DNA of 64,000 bases from NCBI RefSeq assembly GCF_029867415.1, contig NW_026705004.1, positions 1,698,390-1,762,389 on the forward strand, written 5' to 3'. Shown one piece after another: positions 45,281 through 57,228 of the stretch (positions are counted from its first letter, which is position 1; each line of letters opens with the position of its first letter). The DNA is from Vicia villosa. Taxonomy: Eukaryota > Streptophyta > Magnoliopsida > Fabales > Fabaceae. The position numbers and the translations under genes are program-made. A model generated the notes under the pieces. It searched no databases. It was not told the DNA's origin and saw nothing but the letters and a program-made list of their open reading frames with translations.

Positions 45281-46788
45281 ATGGATCAAAAGAGAAGCAT
45301 CAAGAAGTACACTTTCAGAAATTCAAGTGCAAAGGAATTGAAAGAGCTAGCAACTTTGGTTCCTAATCTTGACAACTTCAAAAGCCGTTATGGGAAATTG
45401 ATTTCTATCTTGAAGACTAAAGTGGAAAAAGGGATTCTTGAGACTCTTGTGCAGTTTTATGACCCGGTTTATCATTGTTTCACCTTTCCTGATTATCAGC
45501 TTATGCCCACTTTGGAGGAGTATTCCTATTGGATTGGTTTTCCCGTTACGGATGACATAGCATTTAGTGGTCTGGAGAAAGAGCCTCAGGTTGATGAGAT
45601 AGCAGAACTCCTTCATTTAAAAATATCAGATGTAAAAGCAAACATGACCAAAAAAGGAGGAATTTGGGGGTTGACTTCTAAGTTCTTGATTGGAAAGGCT
45701 TCTATGTTGGCTAGTAAAGGAAGTATGATTGCTTTTGAGACATTTTTGGCCTTGCTCATCTATGGTTTGATACTCTTTCCCAACATTGACAACTTTGTCG
45801 ATGTTAATGCTATTCGGATTTTCATGATTGGGAATCCTGTGCCTACTTTGCTTGGGGATACTTATCATTCCATTCACCATAGGAATGATAAGAAAGGTGG
45901 ACTTATCAATTGTTGTACTCCTTTGCTCTATAAGTGTTTATTTCGCACTTACCTCAAGCTAAGAGTTTCCTGAACAATCCTGATGGTCTCTCTTGGTCTC
46001 AGAAGATCATGCCTCTTACTAATGGGAATATCCATTGGTACAATCCTGCTTATGACATTGGTGAGATTATTGATAGTTGTGGATAATTCCCTAATGTACC
46101 TCTTCTTGGTATACAAGGAGGGATTACCTACAACCCCATTCTTGAAAGGCGTCAATTTTGCTATCCTATGAAGGAACGACCCTCTAGTATCCTTGTGTCA
46201 GGAATCTTTTATCTTAATCAAGATGGAAATTCGGATATGAGAAATCGGTTTGTGCGCGCTTGGCACCATGTTGATAGGAAGAGACATTTGGGAACGAAAC
46301 AATGTGTTGCTCTCAAAGACTACACTGATTGGGTTCAAGCTAGAGCTCATACTTTTTAGATGCCTTATTTACTCGAGGAGTCTTCTCTACTCGTTACTCC
46401 GCCATTGTCTCTCACTACCCCTGTTGAAAGTAGTGAAGAACATCTAGAGCTCGTGGCTAAGTTGAGAGCGGAAAGAGATGCTTTGGAGTTTGAGAACAAA
46501 GAGTTGAAGATACACTTGAAAGAAAAAGATGAAATGCTTGATATCCAAGATGGTTGGTTGATGGAAAAGGAAGATCAGATTCGTCATCAAGAAGAGTTGC
46601 TTCAACAACATGGTGAAAAACGAAAGAGACCACAAGAAGATTCAGTTGCATGGAAAGAAGTTGCTGATAAGCTGATGGTTGAGAATGCTCACTTGAAGGC
46701 CTTTTATGAAGATGAATTGGAGAAGCTCCGTAGGAAGCTGCAGAGAGGAGTTGGATCTTCATCAGAAGTGTTCCCTTCTAGTTTTTAG
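45281..46788 (+). pseudogene. Ogre ORF1 protein, one frameshift and two stops
   Basis: Starts at ATG 45281 (MDQKRSIKKYTFR). The N-terminal part has LETLVQFYDPVYHCFTFPDY and LMPTLEEYSYWIGFPV, the plant mobile-domain-like fold found in Ogre ORF1 (DUF7745 type, from memory). A frameshift at about 45950 moves to the next frame (LSWSQKIMPL, YNPAYDIGEIIDSCG), with TAA 46084-46086 and TAG 46357-46359. The last 140 residues are strongly charged with heptad-like spacing (ELKIHLKEKDEMLDIQDGWL), a probable coiled coil. The function of Ogre ORF1 is unknown. As written it could not be made as one protein. Confidence 0.85.
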
Positions 46789-46943
46789 CTTTTTCCTTTG
46801 TTTTGTAATTTTGGATCTTTGAATCCTTTTGTATGCTTTTCCATGATTAATGAAAGAATATTGTTATGTTTTATGATGTTTTTTGCTAATGTTTGCAATT
46901 AATGTCTTAAAAGTTCCTTGAAAACTAATAAAAATCACTTGCA

Positions 46944-49900
46944 TTGCATTTCATGCATCATTCTGCATTTTGGTCCTGCTCCCGAAAGTATTCCCGAGGT
47001 CTTATTCAGTGTTCTTCATACAGAATCAAGCTGTCTCACCGGTATAATACTCGAGCTAACCGCAAGAAGAAGATGGAAGGTCTTGAACAAGAGAATCGTG
47101 AGCCACGTGAAGAGGTTGTTACTTTGAGATCTGGTGTGGATCGTCTCACTGCTCTGGTTGAGACATTGATGGCTGCTCAGAATCAGACTCAGAATCAGAA
47201 TCAGGTTCCTCCTCCCAATGCCCAAGCTCAGGGTCAGACCACTGTGATTTTTGAAATTGCTGCTACAACCATTCCTGCTATTCCTGTTGGTGCTACTCAG
47301 CAACGTATGCCTAATGGATACCCCTGGGGCATGCCTGAAGGTAATTTGTCTGTTCCTGAGATGACTCGTCCGTTGACTCCTGTTATGGTCAACACCTCTC
47401 CTATTGTCCATACTGGTCCTTTTGTCCCAGAGCCCATTTATGATGCTGCTCCAAGTGAAATTCATGACAGAATGGATGGTTTCCAAGATCAGTTTGAAGA
47501 ACTGCAGAAAGAGATGAAAGCCTTGCGTGGGAAAGAACTATTTGGAAAGAATGTGCATGATCTTTGCCTTGTTCCCAATGTGAAAGTACCTGCTAAGTTC
47601 AAGCTGCCTGAATTTGAGAAGTACAAAGGAAATTCCTGTCCTCAGGCACACCTGGTGATGTATATAAGAAAGATGTCCACTCACACTGATGATCAACGTC
47701 TGTTGATTCACTATTTCCAAGATAGTTTGACTGGAGCTGCTTCTAAGTGGTATATGGGCCTTGATAGCACCCATATCCGCACTTTCAATGACTTAGCTGA
47801 AGCGTTTGTGAAGCAATACAAGTATAATGTGGACATGGCTCCTGATAGGGATCAATTGCGAGCTATGATGCAGAAAGAGAAGGAATCCTTCAAGGAAAAT
47901 GCTCAGAGATGGCGTGAGGTTGCCGCCCAAGTGATTCCTCTGATGGAAGAAAAAGAGATGACTAAGATTTTTCTGAAGACTCTTGGTCCGTTTTATTATG
48001 AGAAGATGATTGCAAGTGCTCCTGTAGACTTCACTGAAATGGTGGGTATGGGTGTCAGATTGGAAGAAGCTGTGCGAGAAGGTCGTTTGGTTCGAAATGA
48101 AAATTCATCTGGTGGTGCGAAGAAGTATGGTTCTTCATTCCAGAAGAAGAAAGAATCAGATGCCAATGCTGTTTCTCATGGAAGGAATAGTCGATTTAGG
48201 AATCAATCTCAACAAGTGGCGTTAGTAACTTCTGTTGTGAATTCAGTGCCTGTAGCTCCTGTTAATCAACAACCAACAAGGCGGAATCCGTATCCTCGAG
48301 TTAATGTTGATCCTATCCCTATGACATACACTGAACTGTATCCTGCTCTAATTCATAAGAAGCTGGTTCAACCAAGGTCACCACCCCCTGTTCCAGAGAA
48401 ACTCCCTTGGTGGTACAAGGCTGATGCCACTTGTGCTTTTCATCAGAATGCTCCTGGGCATGATTTGGAAAACTGTTGGGCCCTGAAGAATGAAGTTCAG
48501 AGATTGGTCCGTTCTGGAATGCTCTCTTTCCGTGATATTGGCCCAAATGTGAAGAACAATCCGTTGCCAACTCATGAAGCATCTGCTGTGAATATGGTAT
48601 ATGGATGCCCTGGGAAGTATAAGATTTATCGTGTGGAACACATCAGAGGATCATTGGTAGAGATGCATGCCACTCTGTGTGAATACAGTCATTATGAACA
48701 TAATCATGCTGCTTGTAGGATTTGTTAAGTCAATCCTCGAGGATGTTACATTGTGAGAAGAGACTTGCAAGAGATGATAGATCAAAGGCTTATTGAGATT
48801 CTGAGAGATAGAGATGAAGATGATGTCAATGTGATTGAACCATGCTTTGAAATCCCGGAATATGTAGAGATTGGTTATTATGGCAAAGCTGCTGTGGAAC
48901 CCCTTGTGATATGTTTGCCTGGATCTGTACCTTATAGTTCTGATAAAGCTGTACCTTACAGATACAATGCCACCATGCTGGAAGCTGGAAAAGAAGTTGA
49001 GATTAAGCCTCTGTCTTCTGTTGAGAATATAGCAGATGTCAGTAGGGTGACTAGAAGTGGACGAGTTTTTACTCAACCCCAAACAGTTGTGGATGTCCAG
49101 AGGAATCCAACTCAAGTGCCTGTGAACAATAATGATGTGACAAAAGTGAATGCTGGGTCATCTTCAGGAAAGGAGATGGATGAGATTTTGAAGCTTATCA
49201 AGATGAGTGATTATAAGATCGTGGATCAGCTGCATCGCACTCCGTACAAGATTTCTATAATGGAGCTGCTGGCGAATTCTCCTGCTCATAGGGATTCTCT
49301 GATGAAAATACTTGATCAAGCCTTTGTGGATCACGATGTGACGCTGGATCAGTTTAATGGGGTTGTGAGTAATATCACTGCGTGTAATAATTTGAGCTTC
49401 AGTGATGAAGATTTGCCTGAGGAAGGAAGAAATCATAATTTGGCTTTGCACATCTCTGTCAGTTGCAAAGAGGACTCAATGTCCAATGTGTTGATCGATA
49501 CTGGATCATCCTTGAATGTCATGCCAAAATCTACTCTTGCTAAGTTGTCTTATGGTGGCACACCAATGAGATTTAGCAATGTGATCGTCAAGGCTTTTGA
49601 TGGGTCGAAGAAATCAGTGGTTGGAGAGGTGGATTTGCCTATTAGTATTGGACCATTTGTCTTCAAGATTACTTTTCAAGTGATGGATATTTTTCCGGCA
49701 TACAGTTGCTTATTAGGACGCCCGTGGATCCATGAGGCTGGGGCAGTTACTTCAACTCTTCACCAAAAGTTGAAATTTGTGAAAGATGGAAAGATGGTCG
49801 TTGTGAATGGAGAACAAGCTTTGCTGATTAGTCATCTCTCTTCATTCCGTACCATAGAAGCTGATGAAGTGGTCATTGGAACTGCATTCCAAGCCCTGTC

Positions 49901-50257
49901 TGTTAATGATGAAATCAAAAAGGATGAAGCTTCCATTGCCTCCTTCAAAGATGCTCAATTGGTGGTTCAGAATGGACATTCTGGAGTCTGGGGACAAGTG
50001 GTGAGTCTACAAGAGAACAGGAATAGAGCTGGTCTGGGATTCTCTGCCTCAGACAAGTCTGTGATGAAGTCTGAATCTGCTTTTCGTCCTTATCAAGAGA
50101 TGTTTCATAGTACTGGGTTTCTACACCCGACTCTTCCAGAGGTGAACGCTATTGTTGAAGATGAATCAGAGCCAGAGGTGCCAAACTTTGTGACCCATGG
50201 AAAGATGATTAAGAACTGGATCACCATTGACATTCCTGAGTGTACTCATGTCTCAAA
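46944..50257 (+). pseudogene. Ogre gag-protease, one in-frame stop
   Basis: One frame runs from 46944 to the splice donor at 50258, broken only by TAA 48726-48728. The conserved start region HRYNTRANRKKKMEGLEQEN implies translation begins upstream of ATG 47073. Gag core: VPAKFKLPEFEKYKG, LTGAASKWYMGLD, FVKQYKYNVDMAPDR. The C-terminal motif is CAFHQNAPGHDLENCWALK. After the stop come RRDLQEMIDQ and a protease with VLIDTGSSLNVMPKSTLAKL (catalytic DTG) and CLLGRPWIH. Gag builds the particle; the protease cuts the polyprotein. Apart from the stop, both parts look complete. Confidence 0.88.
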
Positions 50258-50526
50258 GTAATTTGCTTTTATGTTTTTCAAAATCCTTTCATTCTGCCCA
50301 AGATGAAAGTGAAGTTGTTGGGGCTTTTTTCTGCTTGTTTTAAACATTAAAATCATCAATAAAAGTCATTTTGTTTCTGCATATAAATGCTTTTTATCTT
50401 TTTGCTTTTTCTGGAAAGTGGTAACACAAAAAACCTTAAAAAATGTTTTCATTCCTTTCCATAATCTGCACGATTACATGTTTGCATATATCTTTCCTTT
50501 TCCTGAAATAATAATCATTTGTGCAG
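50258..50526 (+). other. Predicted spliced intron between gag-protease and pol
   Basis: A donor (AAA/GTAATT) just after the protease and an acceptor (TTTGTGCAG) flank 269 bp of AT-rich sequence with stops in all frames. Splicing joins AA from codon 50256 with A at 50527 and continues directly into the pol frame (K-L-I-N-K-T). An intron at this place is an established trait of Ogre elements. By controlling splicing the element can set the Gag to Pol ratio. Confidence 0.8.
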
Positions 50527-53500
50527 ATTAATCAATAAAACCGTTGAAAGTAATGACCCTGCGCCCTCTCCTAACTTCGAGTGTCCTATGTATAAGGCGG
50601 AAGAAGAGAATGATGAATGTATTCCTGATGAGATTTCCCGACTGTTTGAGCACGAGGAAGACACTATTCAGCCATATAAAGAGCCATTGGAAGTCATCAA
50701 CTTGGGTTCTGAAGAGGATAAAAAGGAAGTCAAGATTGGGGCACTGCTTGGTCAAGATGTTAAGAAGAGGATGGTAGAGCTTCTTAAAGAGTATGTTGAC
50801 ATTTTTGCATGGTCCTACCAAGATATGCCTGGACTGGACACAGATATTGTGGAGCATCGTTTGCCGTTGAAACCTGAATGTCCTCCTGTCAAGCAAAAGC
50901 TAAGAAGGAGTCATCCTGATATGGCACAAAAGATTAAGAATGAGGTTTTGAAACAGATAGATGCAGGTTTCCTTGTCACTTTTGTATATCCTCAATGGAT
51001 TGCCAATATTGTGCCTGTTCCAAAGAAAGACGGAAAAGTTCGCATGTGCGTTGATTATAGAGATTTGAATAAAGCCAGTCCGAAAGATGATTTTCCTCTA
51101 CCTCACATTGATATGTTGGTAGATAGCACTGTAAGTTTGAAGTTTTCTCCTTTATGGATGGTTTTTCAGGATATAACCAGATTAAGATGGCACCTGAAGA
51201 CATGGAAAAGACAACCTTTATCACACCATGGGGGACATTCTGTTACAAAGTGATGCCTTTTGGGTTGAAGAATGCTGGTGCGACATATCAGAGGGCCATG
51301 ACTACTCTTTTCCATGATATGATGCACAAAGAAATTGAGGTTTATGTGGATGATATGATTGCCAAGTCCCAGTCAGAAGAGGGGCACATGGAAGACCTGT
51401 TAAAGTTGTTTCAGCGTTTGAGAAAGTATCGTCTCCGCTTAAATCCAAACAAATGCACTTTTGGTGTCCGTTCTGGAAAGTTATTGGGTTTTGTTGTCAG
51501 TCAGAGAGGAATTGAAGTAGATCCTGATAAAGTCAAAGCAATTCAGGAAATGCCAGCACCAAAGACTGAAAAACAAGTGAGAGGTTTCCTCGGACGTCTG
51601 AATTATATCTCCAGGTTCATTTCCAATATGACTGCTACCTGTGAGCCGATATTCAAGCTGTTAAAGAAAAATCAGGGATGTGTGTGGAATGAAGATTGTC
51701 AGAAAGCTTTTGACAACATCAAATAATATCTGCTTGAACCTCCCATTTTGCTCCCTCCCGTTGAGGGAAGACCTCTGATTATTTACCTCACAGTGCTTGA
51801 AAACTCAATGGGATGTGTGTTGGGTCAGCATGACGAGTCTGGTCGAAAAGAGTATGCAATATACTACCTTAGCAAAAAGTTTACCGAGTGCGAAACAAGA
51901 TACTCGCTGCTTGAGAAAACTTGTTGTGCTTTGGTGTGGGCTGCTCGCCGACTGAGACAGTATATGTTGAACCACACCACCCTATTGATCTCCAAAATGG
52001 ATCCAATTAAGTATGTATTTGAGAAACCTGCATTAACTGGAAGGATTGCTCGCTGGCAAATGTTGTTATCAGAGTATGATATTGAATGCCGAGCTCAAAA
52101 AGCTGTGAAAGGAAGTGTGTTGGCAGAGTACCTCGCTCACCAACCAATTGATGATCATCAATCTATCAGGATGGACTTCCCAGATGAAGATATAATGTAT
52201 TTGAGATCTCAAGATTGGGATGAACCGTTGCCAGAAGAAGGGCCGGATCCCGAATCCAAATGGGGTTTGATTTTTGATGGAGCTTCTAATATTCATGGCC
52301 ATGGAATTGGCGCCATTATCATCACTCCACATGGATCACATGTTCCTTTCACTGCAAGGATATGTTTTGACTGTACAAACAATATTGCTGAGTATGAAGC
52401 TTGCATCATGGGACTTGAAGAGGCCATTAATTTGAGAATTAAGATTCTTGATGTTTATGGAGATTCTGCGCTTGTGATTAATCAGATTAAAGGAGAATGG
52501 GAAACTCGTCATCCTGGTTTAATTCCTTACAAAGATTACGCCAGAAGGTTATTGACATTCTTCAACAAAGTTGAATTCCACCACATCCCTCGAGATGAGA
52601 ATCAGATGGCCGATGCTTTAGCCACGTTGTCTTCCATGTACAAAGTGAATTTCCATAATGAGGAACCTCAAATTACAATCAGGCGTCTCGATAGACCTGC
52701 TCATGTATTTGCAGTTGAGGAAGCAACAGATGAAAAGCCTTGGTATTTCGATATTAAGCACTTCCTCCAAACTCAAGAGTACCCACTTGGGGCATCAAAT
52801 AAAGATAAGAAAACTTTGAGGAGATTGGCTGGCAGTTTCTTCATCAATGCTGATGTTTTGTATCAAAGGAATTATGACATGGTCTTGCTCAGATGCATGG
52901 ATAGACACGAAGCAGACATGTTGATGCATGAAATTCATGAAGGTTCTTTTGGTACCCATGCCAATGGACATTCGATGGCTAAAAAGATGCTTAGAGCAGG
53001 TTACTATTGGTTGACGATGGAATCTGATTGCTACAAGTTTGTAAAGAAGTGTCACAAGTGTCAAGTGTATGCTGACAAGATTCATGTGCCTCCGACACTT
53101 CTCAATGTTATTTCTTCCCCATGGCCTTTCTCTATGTGGGGTATTGATATGATTGGCATGATTGAACCCAAGGTTTCGAATGGACATCGATTCATCCTGG
53201 TAGCAATCGATTACTTCACCAAGTGGGTAGAAGCTGCTTCATATGCTAATGTAACAAAGCAAGTTGTGGTCAGATTTATCAAGAACAACATCATTTGCAG
53301 ATATGGTGTATCGAGCAAGATCATCATTGATAATGGCTCGAATCTGAACAATAGCATGATGAGAGAATTGTGTGAAAGCTTCAAGATTGAACACCACAAC
53401 TCTTCACCTTATAGGCCAAAGATGAATGGAGCTGTTGAAGCAGCAAATAAGAACATTAAGAAAATTGTGCAAAAGATGGTTGTCACGTACAAGGACTGGC

Positions 53501-53988
53501 ACGAGATGCTCCCATTTGCTTTGCATGGGTACCGTACATCTGTTCGCACTTCAACAGGGGCAACTCCCTTTTCATTGGTTTATGGCATGGAAGCAGTGCT
53601 CCCTATTGAGGTTGAGATTCCATCATTAAGAATTTTAATGGAAACCAAGTTATCTGAGGCTGAATGGTGTCAGAGCATGTTTGATCAATTGAATTTGATA
53701 GAAGAAAAGAGAATGACGGCTTTATGCCATGGTCAGTTATACCAGAAAAGAATGAAGAAAGCATTTGATAAGAAGGTTCGACCTCGTGTATTTAGAGAAG
53801 GTGACCTCGTGCTCAAAAGGATCTTGCCTTTCAACTCCGATTCAAGGGGCAAATGGACTCCTAATTTTGAAGGACCATATGTTGTTAAGAAAGCCTTCTC
53901 TAGCGGTGCATTAATTCTTGCAACTATGGATGGAGAAGAGCTCCCACGTCCCGTGAATGCTGATGTAGTCAAGAAATACTTCGCCTAA
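50527..53988 (+). pseudogene. Ogre pol: RT, RNase H, second RNase H, integrase
   Basis: RT starts with a long linker, then PVPKKDGKVRMCVDYRDLN. A one-base frameshift at about 51130-51155 precedes FSGYNQIKMAPEDMEKT, VMPFGLKNAGATYQRA and the YVDD box at 51343. TAA 51724-51726 (probably Gln to stop) interrupts before RNase H (GCVLGQHDESGRKEYAIYY, ARWQMLLSEYDIE). A second RNase H of the archaeal type, a hallmark of Tat/Ogre, has FDGASNIHGHGIGAIIITP, NNIAEYEACIMGLE and DENQMADALA. Integrase has the H-H-C-C finger (HEIHEGSFGTHANGH, CHKCQ), D (MWGIDMIG), D (IIDNGSNLN) and E (NGAVEAANKN) and ends at 53988. Two lesions make it inactive as written. Confidence 0.9.
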
Positions 53989-54007
53989 ATAAGAAAAGAA
54001 CAGCTCG

Positions 54008-54150
54008 CTAAGTTGAAAACCTGAAAGGGCGGCTTAGGCAAAAAAGAGCGTCTCGGTGGATTGAAAACCCGAAAGGGCGGTCCAGGCAAAAATTAGAGAC
54101 ATAAACAGAATAAAATACCCGGTGGACTGAAAACCCGAAAGGGCGGTCCA
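54008..54150 (+). repeat. Three hairpin units with 20-nt constant loop in the Ogre-2 3' UTR
   Basis: Units of about 55-65 bp share the loop TTGAAAACCCGAAAGGGCGG. The flanking arms are CTAAG/CTTAG (54008-54012 with 54033-54037), TGGA/TCCA (54057-54060 with 54081-54084) and TGGAC/GTCCA (54123-54127 with 54146-54150). Each arm pair is complementary although the arms differ between units. Confidence 0.85.
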
Positions 54151-54165
54151 GGCAAAAGTTAGGGA

Positions 54166-54780
54166 TTCATGGCAAGTAACTACATCAGACAAGACTTGAT
54201 CATCAGTAGTCATCTGTTTATCATGAAGAAGTTCAACACTTTCAACGGAAGCCTTTGCTCAGGAATTCCCAGTTGAGAGAGAGGATGGGGTCATTACATT
54301 TCAATGTACCTTTTCCACAAAATTACCACTTTCCAAACTTTGTAATAATCCATGGGGTCTTGCCTTTTGCAGGCTACCATTCCATTAAAAAAGTTTGAGC
54401 CGTTATCTTTTTATTGGCAATCTTATTTCTTTCATATCTCTCAAAATGTCATTTATTGTTGATAGTAATTTTTGAAACAAAGAGAAAATTGATTTCAACA
54501 AAATCCTTTTGAAAATTATAAAAGAATTTTTAGTGTGATTCATGAGTGCATTACAAGGAATGGATATGTTGATGTATTCATATGCAGAAGAACGTATTAC
54601 ACTCAATACATCTTTGGCCTGGTTCGAGTTTGGTTTAGAACTCAACTACGGTGTTCTCTCAGCTTCAATGTTCCCTAGTGTTGGGTAGCATATATTCTGA
54701 AGCCATTGAAAGATTGCTAGCAGTTTCTGCTTTGGTGTTCAGCTTGGGACATGCTTGATTATGTCATCTCCGTACACCAT
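54166..54780 (+). other. Ogre-2 3' UTR, unremarkable part
   Basis: AT-rich sequence without family-like ORF. A short run near 54290-54380 (GGGGTCATTACATTT, CATGGGGTCTTGCC) is the only part with balanced composition. Confidence 0.5.
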
Positions 54781-54787
54781 CTCTTTC

Positions 54788-55520
54788 TACCTTCAGTGGG
54801 ACGTTGGTAGTTCACCTTCAGTGGAACGTTGGTGTATTTTGTTATCTTCAGCGTCAGTGGTACGTCGATGTATTTCTCTTCAATACCTTCAGTGGAACGT
54901 GGGTATGTGTTATCGTTAATGGTACGGCGATACATCTCTTTCTACCTCCAGTGGAACGTTGGTAGTTCACCTTCAGTGGAACGTTGGTGTATTTTGTTAT
55001 CTTCATCGTCAGTGGTACGTCGATGTATTTATCTTCACCTTCAGTGGAACGTTGGTGTATTTTGTTATCTTCATCGTCAGTGGTACGTCGATGTATTTCT
55101 CTTCACCTCCATTGGAACGTTGGTGTATTTTGTTATCTTCATCGTCAGTGGAACGTCGATGTAGTCTCTCTTCATATCATCAGTGGTACGGTGGTATATC
55201 TCTCTTCATATCATCAGTGGTACGGTGGTATATCTCTCTTCATATCATCAGTGGTACGGTGGTATTCTCTCCTCATACCATCAGTGGTACGGTGGTATAT
55301 CTCTCTTCATATCATCAGTGGTACGGTGGTATATCTCTCTTCATATCATCAGTGGTACGGTGGTATATTTCTTATTCATGCCTTCAGTGGAACGTTGGTA
55401 TATGCTATCATCAGTGGTACGGTGGTATATCTCTCTTCATGCCTACAGTGGAACGTTGGTATGTGTTATCGTCAGTGGTACGGCGGTACATCTCTTCAAT
55501 CATCAGTGGTACGATGGTGT
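54788..55520 (+). repeat. Tandem hairpin array (CAGTGGWACG loop) in the Ogre-2 3' UTR
   Basis: About eighteen units of 30-45 bp share CAGTGGTACG or CAGTGGAACGTT. Arms change together: TACC/GGTA (54788), CACC/GGTG (54813), CATCG/CGATG (55004), TATCG/CGATA (about 54913), ATATCAT/GTGGTAT (55174), ATACCAT/GTGGTAT (55275), ATCAT/ATGGT (near 55500). Open frames across it are repeat by-products. Confidence 0.9.
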
Positions 55521-55947
55521 GATTTCTGTTAACGGAAGATTGGCATTCTAATTCAGGATGCATACTTTCTCATCCCCAGTGAAAGAGGATGTTCCCTTTT
55601 TCTCATCACCAGTGAAAGAGGATGCTATAACCTCTCTGACGTGAAGTGTTTTCCCCAGAGAATTTTCTTTTCCCACCAAAGTTCCGTCTCTCCAACAAAG
55701 TCTTGCCTTCCCCAATGGAACTTCTAAGACGTTTGTTTCCCCAGCGGAGTTATAGCAAGACATTTGTTCTCCCTAGTGGATCACTTGTTACTCCCCAATG
55801 TTGTCATGCTTTATTATCATCACGTGCATTCATTAACATTGCATTGCATCTTAGGCTCAAAAATTGTGTTTTATATATTTAAATCTCTTCGATTTTTGTC
55901 AAAACGAAGATTTCCAATCATCGTATCTCCAAATCGAAGAAACTTAA
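55521..55947 (+). other. Ogre-2 3' UTR next to the polypurine tract
   Basis: Contains two copies of CCAGTGAAAGAGGATG (55575 and 55609) with complementary CATC arms, and several CCCCAR-type words. No gene is seen. Confidence 0.6.
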
Positions 55948-55958
55948 ATAGGGGCATC
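55948..55958 (+). other. Polypurine tract of Ogre-2
   Basis: AATAGGGGCATC lies directly before the 3' LTR, as usual in Ogre elements. Confidence 0.75.
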
Positions 55959-57228
55959 TGTCATACCCCAATTTTTGACCCTAAGATCATACATCAATTG
56001 CATTCAATCATCAATCAAGAGCACCATTGTGAAGCTTTATCTTTAATACTGTGATTATCTCTGAGGGGAATTATCGAGCATTTATAGCTTTTTTATTTGT
56101 TTATACTAACCAAAAAAATCAAAAATATATGTTTTGTCTCTTTTGTTTATATTTTACAGGTGAAAGATCGGGCAAAAATCAAAATAGTGCAAGAAAACAA
56201 TTTTTGAAAATTTGAAGGTGGAAATCGATTTACCCCTGTGGGAAATCGATTTCCTGTGCGCAAAATTCAAAAAAAATATAAGAGGGAAGCTTGACATCAT
56301 TTTGGCACCTTTTTATTTGATCATTTTATCAATTTTCCACCTCATCAAAATTAACTCATTCATTAAACCCTCTTTAACCCCATTTTACCACTTTTTACCA
56401 TTTAATTGCCACTTTAATCACCAATTAAACACAAGTTAATCACCAAACACAAAAAGACCAATTTGCCACTACTCTTGCTCCAACTCTATAAATAGAGCCC
56501 TCTACTCTCTCATTTCTCAAGCTTGGAGAGCCAAAAAATTGCTTGCAAATTCATTTCTCACCCTTTCCAAAACCCTCACCCAAAGTTCATTTTCATAAGA
56601 TTAGTAAGGTTCACATTGAATCTTGCTAATTTTGAACTAAGCCTCCTACATTTCACTCTTTTCTTTGATTGTTCATCTCCATACTTGAAGGATCTACACT
56701 TTGTGCTTGTTCTTGAAGCTACTTCAACACTTTAATTCAAGAATTGGTAAATTCCTCAATTCTAAGATGTAGATCTTTGTTGCTTGTGTTCAATGCATCT
56801 TTGATGCTATATTGGTGCTATTTGATGGTGATTTGATGGAAAATTCGTGCTCCAATGGATATGTGATCATAAGGTGTTTGTATGTTTGCCTAAATCAAGT
56901 TTCAAAGTTCATAATGCTGTTTTTTTGAAAACTGCGCGCAGGAAATCGATTTCCTACAGAGGGAAATCGATTTCCACTCTGTTTTTTGCGCTAAAACTGA
57001 ATTCTGCACTCAGGAAATCGATTTCCTACAGAGGTAAATCGATTTCCAGTAAGGCAGAATGTGTTTTTTGCCTTTTTTATGCTTGTTTTAGCTTCCTACT
57101 TCCTCCATTTCATTAATATCATTGGATCTAGGATGTTGATAGGTTTGAAATAACCAAATCCATAATATTAGATGAATGATATTAATGATAGTGTGAGTTG
57201 ATTATCTTTTGTGAATTTTATTCTTCTT
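55959..57228 (+). repeat. 3' LTR of Ogre-2, first 1270 bp
   Basis: Nearly identical to 40982-42252. Visible differences are few: TATATC/TATAGC near 56086, CTGTGCG/CTGCGCG near 56934 and a one-T length change near 56985. It ends at ATTCTTCTT, where Ogre-3 begins. Confidence 0.95.

Larger units (their letters stand above)
40982..57228 (+). mobile_element. Ogre-2: nearly whole Ogre element, 3' LTR interrupted
   Basis: It holds a 3501-bp 5' LTR, tRNA-Arg primer site, ORF1, gag-protease, a predicted intron, pol with dual RNase H and integrase, a repeat-rich 3' UTR, a polypurine tract and the first 1270 bp of the 3' LTR. The element order ORF1, gag-pro, intron, RT-RH-INT is the Ogre layout. The comparable LTR parts differ at only about three to four sites by eye. 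The GGATG before 40982 is the predicted target duplication. Confidence 0.95.

Noticed and set aside
54829..55551. Three overlapping open frames of 111-187 codons
   Set aside because: All three frames are open only because the hairpin array has unit lengths that avoid stops; the products are low-complexity repeats.
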